Positions 1-7,277 of a stretch of 64,000 nucleotides of DNA are shown one piece after another (positions within the stretch are counted from its first letter, which is position 1; each line of letters opens with the position of its first letter). A program made the translations under genes and the position numbers. A model generated the notes under the pieces. It searched no databases and was not told where the DNA came from. It saw only the letters and a list, made by a program, of their open reading frames with translations. The stretch is from Bog-473 sp963706555 (lineage in GTDB: Bacteria > Actinomycetota > Acidimicrobiia > Acidimicrobiales > RAAP-2), in contig OY970164.1 of NCBI GenBank assembly GCA_963706555.1, positions 4,278,001-4,342,000 on the forward strand, written 5' to 3'.

Positions 1-319
1 CGATCTCCGACGAGGCTTGCTCGACTCCGGTATTGCGAGCGCTGCCGAGCCGGCCTTCATACTTGTTCTCGAGGACGAATGTCGGGATGGCGGCATCCTC
101 CCGATCGCCCCAGAGCCTTCGGCACCTCTCTGCCATCTCCGGATTGTGGTCGATACAGAGAATCAGCTCTGCAACTGGATAGGACTGAGCCAACACCGAA
201 TCCATGGCCGCCACCAGCATGTCCCAACGCTTCTCTGTGTACGCACAAATCACGACTGAAACCGTTGGTGATCGAAGTGTCGTCGATTGGTTCCAGTCAC
301 GACTGCTTGAATCGCCCAT
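1..319 (-). CDS. Family-2 glycosyltransferase, N-terminal part (cut by window edge)
   Basis: The reverse strand from an ATG at 319 encodes the first 106 residues of a GT2 (GT-A fold) glycosyltransferase and runs off the left edge. Visible features are the opening beta strand and nucleotide-sugar loop VSVVICAYTEKRWD (about residues 27-40), a DSVLAQSYP segment, and GSARNTGVEQA near residue 95, the usual helix before the metal-binding DXD, which lies outside the window. Such enzymes transfer a sugar from a nucleotide donor, normally at the inner face of the membrane. It is divergent from nothing on its left that can be seen and lies downstream of the GH16 gene on the same strand, in a polysaccharide locus. 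Family is clear; donor and acceptor are unknown. Confidence 0.85.
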   Translation of the reverse strand, partial: MGDSSSRDWNQSTTLRSPTVSVVICAYTEKRWDMLVAAMDSVLAQSYPVAELILCIDHNPEMAERCRRLWGDREDAAIPTFVLENKYEGRLGSARNTGVEQASSEI

Positions 320-487
320 CCCTCCAGCTTATGGTAGACACTTGCTGCTGATTCAACGGGCTACTTTCCATTCCAGGGACTGATCCCGTGAAGCAGAGTG
401 AATTCCGGAGACGGAATCTTCGTTTGCGGTCCGCATTAGGGAGTGCCCTACTCAGCGCAGCTACGACTCTGAGACACTTTCCAATCG

Positions 488-2278
488 TCACTGCCATACC
501 CGCACGTAGCGCACGTCCATGGTAACGCCGAGGGCGCCGGGGCCCCCAAGGCTGTTCTCCATGAGGAGATACATAGGGCCGGTGAGCGTGATGTTCGCAG
601 ACCCCACGATGACGCCGTCGTAGACGAAGGTCACACCGGTGGTGCTCCACAGCACACCGAAGGTGTGGGGGCCGGCCAGCGGCGCTGCGAGCGCTCCGGC
701 CCCTCCGGGGTTCGTCAGGTTGGACGGGCTGGAGCCGGTTATCCCGTGCCACTCCGCATTGCCGAAACCTTCCATGACGTCGATCTCACCGGTCATCGGC
801 CAGTTCTGCCCGGTCAACCACAGAGCGGGCCAGTTGGCGATCTGGCCGCCGGTCGTGGGCAGTGTGGCCTTGTACTCGACGTAGACCGGATGACCGGGCG
901 TGGGGGCGATCTGGAAGCCCGTGTGGCCCGGCTGCCCGTCATCGGGATTAGTGCTGACGATGCCACCGGTGCTGTTGCCAGCCAGGGTCAGGGCCAGGCC
1001 GTTCGGTCCCACGGCCACATTGGATTCCTCCATGACGGTGTTGTTCGACACCTGGCCGTTGCCGAACCAGGTCGGCGACCACAGACTCTCATTCAACGCC
1101 CCCGTGTTGAATTCGTCGTCGAGGACCAAATGGGTGGGGGCTCCGACGCCGGCAGGGGCATTGGGGACGGCCCCGTTGCTTGACGCCACCGGTTTTGTTG
1201 TCGTCGTGGTCGTCCTGGGGGGAGCAGTCGTCGTGGGCGTCGTCGACCTCGCCCTGGGCGCCGCCGTCGTGCCGGTCGTGCCGGCGGTCGGCGTGGCCGG
1301 GGCCGGGGCCGGGGCTGGGGCGGGCGGCGCTGGGGGCGGAGTGAGCGACGGGACCTGTGCGGAGCCGTCGGCCATCACCAGGCCGTAGCGGCCCGTCGTG
1401 GGGTTGACGACGATCCCGAGGACCGTACCGATGATGCCGAGAGACCCCTCGAACTGGGCGTCGCCGTAGGTGAAGATCCCACCATCTTTGGCGACCAGCC
1501 AGTACCCGTGTCCATCGGGGGTGCGGGCCATGCCGACGATGGGGGCGTTGAGGTGGATGGCACCGGTCGAGCCATAGAAGCTGGCGAGGCCGAAGGTGAA
1601 GATCCCGCCGTCACTGGCGACGAGCCAGTACCCGAGGCCGTCGGTGGCGGTGGCCATGCCGACGATGGGGGAGTTGAGGTGGATGGCACCGGTCGACCCC
1701 ATGAAGATGGCGTCGCCGTAGTTGAAGATCCCGCCGTCACTGGCGACGAGCCAGTACCCGTGGCCATCGGGGGTGGTGGCCATGCCGACGATCGGGGCGT
1801 TGAGGTGGATGGCACCGGTCGAGCCGTAGAAGGCGGCGTCGCCGTAGCTGAAGATCCCGCCGTCACTGGCGACGAGCCAGTAGCCCTCACCGTCGGGGGT
1901 GGCGGCGATGCCGACGATGGGCTGGGCGAGCTTGAGGTGAGAAAGGGCCGGGGATCCGTACTGCGGGGCCCCACGGTGTGCGGTGACGTCACCGAGCCAG
2001 TCGGTGGTCCAGTACCCGCCATTCGGATCAGCGGCGAGGAAGTGCCCGCCGCTGTAGTTCGAAGCCGCTACCTCGTGGGCAGCGAAGGACTTCGGCCCGA
2101 GCACAGCGGTCGGGCTGACCGAAGCTTGCGCTGATGCGCCTATACCGAACCCGACCGTGGCCCCGAAGGCACAGCTGGCGGCAGCGAGAAGGCACAGAAG
2201 CCACTTGGTTCGTGCCGGCACTACTTCTCGAAACTGACGAACCAGTGCTACTCGCAGCTGTCGGATTCTTCGCATCAT
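488..2278 (-). CDS. Secreted repeat protein with C-terminal GH16 glycoside hydrolase domain (copy A)
   Basis: A long signal-anchor segment (WLLCLLAAASCAFG) is followed by about five 41-residue repeats of the type GYWLVASDGGIFxYGDAxFxGS, a Pro/Ala/Thr-rich linker, and a GH16 jelly-roll domain with the catalytic motif E-I-D-V-M-E and a typical final RVRVWQ strand. GH16 enzymes hydrolyse or transglycosylate beta-1,3/1,4-glucans and related polymers; the substrate here is unknown. The repeats probably fold as a beta-propeller or wall/polymer-binding module. The ATG at 2278 is preferred to a GTG at 2326 because a GGGG ribosome site precedes it. Everything from the leader to the linker is almost identical to the gene at 10883-12691, but the GH16 domains differ strongly. 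Translation is likely controlled by the riboswitch at 2331-2404. Confidence 0.9.
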   Translation of the reverse strand: MMRRIRQLRVALVRQFREVVPARTKWLLCLLAAASCAFGATVGFGIGASAQASVSPTAVLGPKSFAAHEVAASNYSGGHFLAADPNGGYWTTDWLGDVTAHRGAPQYGSPALSHLKLAQPIVGIAATPDGEGYWLVASDGGIFSYGDAAFYGSTGAIHLNAPIVGMATTPDGHGYWLVASDGGIFNYGDAIFMGSTGAIHLNSPIVGMATATDGLGYWLVASDGGIFTFGLASFYGSTGAIHLNAPIVGMARTPDGHGYWLVAKDGGIFTYGDAQFEGSLGIIGTVLGIVVNPTTGRYGLVMADGSAQVPSLTPPPAPPAPAPAPAPATPTAGTTGTTAAPRARSTTPTTTAPPRTTTTTTKPVASSNGAVPNAPAGVGAPTHLVLDDEFNTGALNESLWSPTWFGNGQVSNNTVMEESNVAVGPNGLALTLAGNSTGGIVSTNPDDGQPGHTGFQIAPTPGHPVYVEYKATLPTTGGQIANWPALWLTGQNWPMTGEIDVMEGFGNAEWHGITGSSPSNLTNPGGAGALAAPLAGPHTFGVLWSTTGVTFVYDGVIVGSANITLTGPMYLLMENSLGGPGALGVTMDVRYVRVWQ

Positions 2279-2312
2279 TCCCCTTGGACCTGAGCAGGAG
2301 GCCACCGGGGAA
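2278..2312 (-). promoter_or_regulatory. Predicted SD-sequestering hairpin (riboswitch expression platform)
   Basis: Between aptamer and start codon, TTCCCC can pair perfectly with GGGGAA, which holds the ribosome binding site and the first base of the start codon. An inner CCTG..CAGG stem strengthens it. This suggests ligand-dependent control of translation. The folding is predicted by eye; which ligand state opens it cannot be told. Same as 10849-10883. Confidence 0.6.
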
Positions 2313-2330
2313 AATAGGAAGAACACACTA

Positions 2331-2404
2331 TTTCGGCGGCCCGGCTAACTCAGGAAGTCCCGTGGCTTTGCGTCCCCCTCTCGCGAGAGGTTTGCCTTTT
2401 CGTT
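2331..2404 (-). promoter_or_regulatory. Cyclic-di-GMP-I (GEMM) riboswitch aptamer
   Basis: On the reverse strand the aptamer core reads GGCAAACC, a P2 stem closed by a GCGA (GNRA) tetraloop, then GGGACGCAAAGCC-ACGGG and finally AGCCGGGCCGCCGAA. These are the conserved blocks of the GEMM class-I cyclic-di-GMP aptamer, including the GCAAAGCC ligand-contact stretch. P3 is short. It lies about 50 nt upstream of the GH16 start at 2278 and is identical to the copy at 10757-10830. Confidence 0.92.
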
Positions 2405-2409
2405 TTGCG

Positions 2410-2791
2410 TTGCACCGAAATGCTGGCCCATTTCGATCTACATGTCAATGCGGCACGCCCGTTGCGAGCGCCTAGCAACCCCGTAGCAACTGAGGAGCAA
2501 TACGGCCTAGGTTCAGAAGGTTGCAGAACGCGCTGCGCTCTGCGGCAGTACGTTCCCATGCACCGTGTCGAACCCATTGCAATTCATAGATGCCGTTATG
2601 CACTGTCATTGCGAGCGCATGAACGACGCCAATGTTTTCGCATTCATCGCTTCCCTACATTAAGAAACCACAACTGCAACAACGCGAATTCCGATACCGA
2701 CCCGTTGTCGCCTGACGCCGGACACTGAAAACAGGGAAAGGTTCCGCGTGCGCCGGCTACACGTTACAGATGTGCATGTGGTTGATGGCCC
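2410..2791 (-). promoter_or_regulatory. Upstream region of GH16 copy A, candidate promoter
   Basis: No gene is supported here. Reading the reverse strand towards the riboswitch, a TTGACA hexamer at 2448-2443 is a candidate -35 element; no strong -10 is obvious 17 bases further on. The segment lies inside the loop between the inverted arms and is unrelated to the corresponding segment in front of copy B, although that one also has a TTGACT at nearly the same distance. Confidence 0.35.
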
Positions 2792-2827
2792 GTTGCCCCA
2801 CGTCAAATCCTCCGGCAAGGTCGATTC

Positions 2828-3604
2828 GTTGCCTCACGTAAAACCTCCGCCTAGCGCCATTCGTTGAAGGCCTGTTTGACCTTGGGTTTGAGCGGGGCCG
2901 GAGCCTTGACCAGCGCCAGGTTCTCGAGTTGTTGGGAGAGGGCGGCGATCTCGCGGTAGAGCTCCCCCGGCGCGATGGTGGCCATAGCCCCCTCCATCTC
3001 CGTGCTGGTGGTCACGCTGATCTCTTGGCGGGCCTTGGTCCGCGCATAGGGGGTCATGGCCCGGTCGTAGCGCTTGGTGACCTTGGACCCACTCCGTTGC
3101 TTGGAGACGAGTTTGTGCTGGGCCAAGAGGTAGTTGGTGTAGTCCTTGTCGAGCGCCCAGATCTCGTTGAGCACACAGAGCTCTTTGTCGGTGTCAAAAG
3201 CGCAGGTAGCCGACCAGCTCGCGGACATGGGTCCAGTTCTTCTGTTCGACATGGGCCCCGTCGTTCTTGTTACCCGAGCGCGAGCGGGTGAAGGTGATCT
3301 TGTTGGCCACGCAGTAGTCGAAGAGGTGGTGGTTGATGAACTCGCTGCCATTGTCCGAGTCGATGCCGAGGATCGGGAACGGCGCAGGGCGGCCCGGCAA
3401 TAGTCTCGATGCCACCCGGTCAGCTCGACCAGTTCGTCGAGGATCCGGGTCTTTTCGGATCGGGACCCCCGCTTATAGCTCGTCGCCAATTTCTTGGTCA
3501 CTGCCTGGCGTTGCCCCATCGAAAGCTCCATGACGTCAAGGCGTAACCCGCGATGTCGCCAGCTGTCGATCCCGCTCGAAGGGGAGATTTCTACGTGAGG
3601 CAAC
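2828..3604 (-). mobile_element. Internally deleted insertion sequence with terminal inverted repeats
   Basis: The ends carry the inverted repeat GTTGCCTCACGTA (2828-2840) and its complement (3592-3604). Between them lies only a wrecked transposase of a DDE integrase-type family common in actinobacteria. A second, imperfect copy of the left end (GTTGCCCCACGTCAAATCC) occurs 36 bp outside, at 2792-2810. At 777 bp the element is about half the usual length. No target duplication could be recognised. It sits between the riboswitch-controlled GH16 gene and the flavoprotein gene. Confidence 0.8.
2851..3531 (-). pseudogene. Transposase pseudogene (DDE integrase type)
   Basis: The N-terminus (MELSMGQRQAVTKKLATSYK at 3531, then ELTGWHRDYCRAALRRS) is that of a well-known actinobacterial transposase with an rve-like catalytic core. 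It then jumps, in a different frame, to the catalytic segment ILGIDSDNGSEFINHH and QKNWTHVRELVGYLRF, and shifts frame again to FDTDKELCVLNEIWALDKDY and the C-terminus. The middle part, including the first catalytic Asp region, is deleted. The product cannot be functional. Confidence 0.88.
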
Positions 3605-3718
3605 GTATCGGTGTACGCGGAGGTATTAGATGAGTCAATGCGGATGGCCCCACGACGTCGTGCGAGGCGGCTACAATTACATCAGCGCAAAGTGAACGAT
3701 TCAGGAGAGCCAACCCGC

Positions 3719-5308
3719 ATGCCGACTTCACTCATCATCGGCTCTGGGCCGGCCGCAGCGGGCGCCGCACTCGCACTTTCGCGTGATCCCGATCAATGGA
3801 TCACCGTCATCGATGTCGGCGGTGAACTCGAAGAGGACCGCAAGGACATCCGCGCCGAGCTCGCTTCGGGTTCCGAATCGGAGTGGACGGAGAACGACGT
3901 CCGGACGATCGCCCATCAACCTGTGTCTGAACAACAGGGCGCTCTCCCCGAAAAACGAGCCTACGGATCCGACTTCCCTTTCCGTAATTTCGGCCAGCTC
4001 GAAGGCGTGAGCGCCATCGGCGAAGCCAATCGTTCGGTCATTTCCGGGGCGTACGGAGGTTTCTCGAACGTCTGGGGCGCGCAGATCATGCCGTTCAGCG
4101 CAGCCACCTTCGACCGCTGGCCCATAGGAAGCGACGAAATGAGGCCGCACTACAAGGTGGCGCTCGAGGAAATGACGCTCACGGGTGAGGATGACGACCT
4201 GTCGACCCTGTTTCCCCTCCTGATCCCGGCGCGTCCACTGCCCGTGCTCGCTGATCGCACCCGGAACGTCCTCGAGCGCTACGAGAACAAGCGCGCCTAC
4301 CTCCAGTCGCTTGGCATCACCGTTGGTCGAGCCCGCCTGGCCCTGCGATCCGAGGACTGCACACGATGCGGGCTGTGCATGACCGGTTGCCCCTATGGGC
4401 TCATCTACTCCGCGTCGCACACCTTCGATCGACTCCGCGCGGATGCCCGCATCACGTACAGGAACGATGTCCTCGCGTTCAAGCTGAACGAGCGGGATTC
4501 CACCCCGGAGGTCGCGGTACGTAACATCTCGACCGGACGGGTCGAGGTCCTCACTGCGGACCGCATCTACGTCGCCTGCGGAGGCATCGGAACGACGCGC
4601 CTCGTGCTGGGCTCCATAGGCCATTTCAATCAGGCGGTGGAACTCGGCGAGTCCGTCCAGTTCGTCATGCCTGCCGTCTCCAAGAACTCCACGGTTGACC
4701 CGCGCGGAGAGCGAAATTTCACACTCAATCAATTCAACTTGGTCTACGACGCCAGCGGTGACGGCTTCGACCTCTGCCAGATTCACTTCTATCCGTACAA
4801 CCCGGTCTTCGAATCCTCCATGCCAGGCCCACTCCAACATTCGATGGCGCGGCCCCTCGTGACCTCAGCGCTCCGTCGGCTGTCCGTCGGATTGGGCTAT
4901 GTCCCCTCGTGGGCTTCCCCGCAGGTCAAGGTGACGGCGTCTTCGACCACCGGAGCGAACCTGCCCGAACTGGTGGTCGACCGGGAGCCCAGTGCCGGAT
5001 GGCCCCCGATGCTCCGTGACATGACCCGCGTCCTCCTCAAGGCCGCACCCGCGCTCGATCTCTGGCCGGTTCTCCCGATGACGTCGGTCTCTGCTGCAGC
5101 GAAGAGCTACCACTTCGGTGGTTCCTTTCCCCACGGTGCCAGTCGGACGGGACTCGGGACCGATCGGCTCGGCCGGCTCGACAGATGGGACAACATCCAT
5201 CTCATCGATGCGTCCGTCTTCCCGAACGTCCCCGCGACGACGTTTACGCTCACGATCATGGCCAATGCCCACAGGATCGCCAGTGAGTCGATCGGGCAGC
5301 TGCCATGA
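3719..5308 (+). CDS. GMC-like FAD-dependent oxidoreductase with ferredoxin-type cysteine motif
   Basis: Starts at the ATG at 3719, preceded by CAGGAGAG, not at the in-frame start further upstream. Residues 4-19 (LIIGSGPAAAGAALAL) are the Rossmann FAD-binding loop; AYGGFSNVWGAQ is the GMC flavin-contact segment; residues 214-225 (CTRCGLCMTGCP) form a CxxCxxCxxxCP motif able to hold a 4Fe-4S cluster; the C-terminus has YHFGGSFPHG and FPNVPATTFTLTIMANAHRIA, the GMC_oxred_C signature. GMC proteins oxidise alcohols of sugars or other carbinols; the cluster suggests electron transfer to a redox partner. It overlaps the next gene by ATGA, so the two are translationally coupled. Substrate is unknown, but the context points to sugar or polymer modification. 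Confidence 0.88.
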   Translation: MPTSLIIGSGPAAAGAALALSRDPDQWITVIDVGGELEEDRKDIRAELASGSESEWTENDVRTIAHQPVSEQQGALPEKRAYGSDFPFRNFGQLEGVSAIGEANRSVISGAYGGFSNVWGAQIMPFSAATFDRWPIGSDEMRPHYKVALEEMTLTGEDDDLSTLFPLLIPARPLPVLADRTRNVLERYENKRAYLQSLGITVGRARLALRSEDCTRCGLCMTGCPYGLIYSASHTFDRLRADARITYRNDVLAFKLNERDSTPEVAVRNISTGRVEVLTADRIYVACGGIGTTRLVLGSIGHFNQAVELGESVQFVMPAVSKNSTVDPRGERNFTLNQFNLVYDASGDGFDLCQIHFYPYNPVFESSMPGPLQHSMARPLVTSALRRLSVGLGYVPSWASPQVKVTASSTTGANLPELVVDREPSAGWPPMLRDMTRVLLKAAPALDLWPVLPMTSVSAAAKSYHFGGSFPHGASRTGLGTDRLGRLDRWDNIHLIDASVFPNVPATTFTLTIMANAHRIASESIGQLP

Positions 5309-6165
5309 CAACACACCGAGAAGATCCGATCGCCGCCATCACCGGCGCCAACGGGTACGTCGGATCCCTTGTGGCCGACTCCTTGTCCGCCGAAGGATTC
5401 CAGATCCGTCGACTGGTCCGCCGCCCCGAGCCGGGAACCAACGACCAGGCCTACGACATTGTCGGCGGTTGCTCGCCCGAAGCGCTCCGGGGAGTGGATG
5501 TCCTGATCCACTGTGCGTACGATTTCACGGCGACATCGAGGAGCGACGTCTGGGACCGCAATGTCTATGGCACTCGACGCCTCCTCGACCTCGCGGTCTC
5601 AAACTCCGTCAGACGGACGATCATCGTCTCGTCGATGTCGGCGTATGCCGGGACGAAACAGATCTATGGGCGGGCAAAGTTGGCCTCGGAGACCGATGCG
5701 TTCGCCCGAGGAATGTGCGCAATTCGTCCCGGGCTGATCTATGGACCCGGATGGGGCGGCATGGTGGGGACATTGCGCAAGCTCACGGCGCTACCGATCG
5801 TGCCCCTGGTTGGTCGTGATTCGTATCAATTCACCTTGCACGAGGACGACCTTCGGACTGCCGTTGCCGCCCTCGCATCGGCAGACGTGGTCCCCAGTCG
5901 CCCGCTGGGATTGGCCAACCCGCAAGCCGTTCCCTTCAAGGCCCTCCTAGGGGGCATTGCGCAGGCCGGGGCCAACCGTTCCCCACACTTCCTTCCGCTC
6001 CCGTGGTCACCGCTGTACTGGGCTGTTAGGCTTGTAGAAATCGCTTCGCTCAGCCTGCCGATCCGGGCAGACTCACTCCTCGGCCTGGTGCGACCGGCGC
6101 CGTCAGTCCCGAATCTCGGAGACACGGAGGAGCTCGGCATACGGTTCCGGCCCTTCACCCTCTGA
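5305..6165 (+). CDS. NAD(P)-dependent epimerase/dehydratase (extended SDR)
   Basis: A 286-residue extended short-chain dehydrogenase. TGANGYVG at residues 13-20 is the dinucleotide-binding glycine motif; Y121 and K125 (IYGRAK) are the catalytic YxxxK; GLIYGPGWGG is the substrate-side loop of the NAD-dependent epimerase family. These enzymes epimerise, dehydrate or reduce nucleotide sugars in the cytoplasm. The start overlaps the stop of the flavoprotein by 4 bp (ATGA). Its coupling to a flavin oxidoreductase suggests a two-step oxidation/reduction of a sugar, by inference only. Confidence 0.9.
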   Translation: MTTHREDPIAAITGANGYVGSLVADSLSAEGFQIRRLVRRPEPGTNDQAYDIVGGCSPEALRGVDVLIHCAYDFTATSRSDVWDRNVYGTRRLLDLAVSNSVRRTIIVSSMSAYAGTKQIYGRAKLASETDAFARGMCAIRPGLIYGPGWGGMVGTLRKLTALPIVPLVGRDSYQFTLHEDDLRTAVAALASADVVPSRPLGLANPQAVPFKALLGGIAQAGANRSPHFLPLPWSPLYWAVRLVEIASLSLPIRADSLLGLVRPAPSVPNLGDTEELGIRFRPFTL

Positions 6166-6246
6166 TCGAGAACGGAGGACGACCAACCCCTTGTAGTCAG
6201 AGATTTGCCGGCCACAGGCATCTTCAGGGTCCAATCGTAGGACACG

Positions 6247-7257
6247 ATGCGCCCTCGATTTGGAGATGTCGCGGATGATATGACACGAAGTAGTACCACC
6301 GTGCGCATACCATGGTGGACCATGGAAAAGGCTCCCTTGAGCAGACGCGGCGTCGGACTCCACCTCCACCCGCTCGTGCTTGCCGTCATTGCGCTTGCGA
6401 TCGGAGTCGTGATCGGATTCGGAGGGCACCTGGGCGGCAAGTCGAAGGATGCTTCCTCCGCGCAAACTCCGGCTTCGCAAAAGCCGCCTTTGAGCAACGC
6501 AAAACCCAAGAATACCTACGCGCCCAAAGTACCCCCATCCGGATCACATTTGACGTTTGATGCCACGTTCCCCGGGACCAGTCTCAACACCCAGGTGTGG
6601 AATACCTGTTATTGGTACGTGCCGAAGGGGTCGGGGTGCGGTCACCCCGGCGCGTATCCCGAGAATCAATGGTATTTGCCCTCACAAGATCAGGTCTCCA
6701 ACGGCGCACTGAATCTGGTCGCCAGCCCGATTCCGACAACCGGCACGGACAGCACCGGAAAACCACAAGTGTTTCCCTGTCGCTCCGGCATCGTCACCAC
6801 GGACCCGAGCTACGACTTCACCTATGGCTACCTGCAGGTAGTCGCCAGGCTCCCGAAGGGCCAGAATACGTGGCCCGCACTGTGGCTGCTCCCCGCCGGT
6901 CACAAGATCAACACTCCTGAGATCGACATGATGGAGATCATCGGCACTGGGACGACCCGTCCGGCCATGGCGTATCACCCAGTGGAAGGCGCCGCACTTC
7001 AGCAGGCCACCGCCACCACCGCCGACCTCTCAACAGGTTGGCACACGTTCGGCCTCAATTGGCAGCCCGGATCACTCACCTGGTTCATCGACGGCAAGGC
7101 CGTCTTCGCAACAACTGACCAGGTACCGACGATCCCGATGTACTTCTTGGCCAACCTTGCGATCACCGATGTCTTCCAACCCTTGGCGCTGCCGGCCTCG
7201 TGTACCGCCACGATGTCAATCCAATCAGTGAAGGTCTGGCAGAACCCACCCAGTTGA
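6247..7257 (+). CDS. Membrane-anchored GH16 glycoside hydrolase
   Basis: About 40 N-terminal residues precede a single hydrophobic segment (PLVLAVIALAIGVVIGFGG), then a Pro/Ser-rich spacer and a complete GH16 domain (about residues 100-334). The catalytic motif is E225-I-D227-M-M-E230, followed by the usual WHTFGLNWQPGSLTWFIDGK and VKVW strands. The enzyme should act outside the membrane on a beta-glucan-like polymer. The start at 6247 has an AGGA four bases ahead; ATGs at 6280 and 6322 are alternatives that shorten the cytoplasmic tail. Its closest relative in the window is the GH16 at 15396-16505. It lies downstream of the epimerase in the same direction with an 81-bp gap. Confidence 0.9.
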   Translation: MRPRFGDVADDMTRSSTTVRIPWWTMEKAPLSRRGVGLHLHPLVLAVIALAIGVVIGFGGHLGGKSKDASSAQTPASQKPPLSNAKPKNTYAPKVPPSGSHLTFDATFPGTSLNTQVWNTCYWYVPKGSGCGHPGAYPENQWYLPSQDQVSNGALNLVASPIPTTGTDSTGKPQVFPCRSGIVTTDPSYDFTYGYLQVVARLPKGQNTWPALWLLPAGHKINTPEIDMMEIIGTGTTRPAMAYHPVEGAALQQATATTADLSTGWHTFGLNWQPGSLTWFIDGKAVFATTDQVPTIPMYFLANLAITDVFQPLALPASCTATMSIQSVKVWQNPPS

Positions 7258-7277
7258 TCCCCCTAAGAGCAGCCGGA

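Larger units (their letters stand above)
1218..2409. repeat. Left arm of a 1192-bp inverted repeat
   Basis: Reading the reverse complement, this segment matches 10752-11943 base for base (coordinates sum to 13161) with only three mismatches that I found: one silent change in the repeat domain and two in the linker. It contains the riboswitch, the leader, the signal peptide, the repeat domain and part of the linker of the GH16 gene. The match stops abruptly five bases before the riboswitch on the inner side and inside the linker on the outer side. Confidence 0.95.

Noticed and set aside
1508..2134. 208-residue forward open frame opposite the repeat domain (mirrored at 11027-11653)
   Set aside because: It is the antisense of a GC-rich repeated coding region; the repeats in its translation simply reflect the GYWLVASDGG units on the other strand.
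2693..2830. Second IS end taken as a separate mobile element
   Set aside because: Only one imperfect copy of the end is present with no partner and no gene, so it is treated as an accessory end of the IS relic at 2828-3604.
3728..4840. 370-residue reverse open frame
   Set aside because: Antisense to the flavoprotein gene, which has clear FAD and Cys motifs; the reverse product has none.
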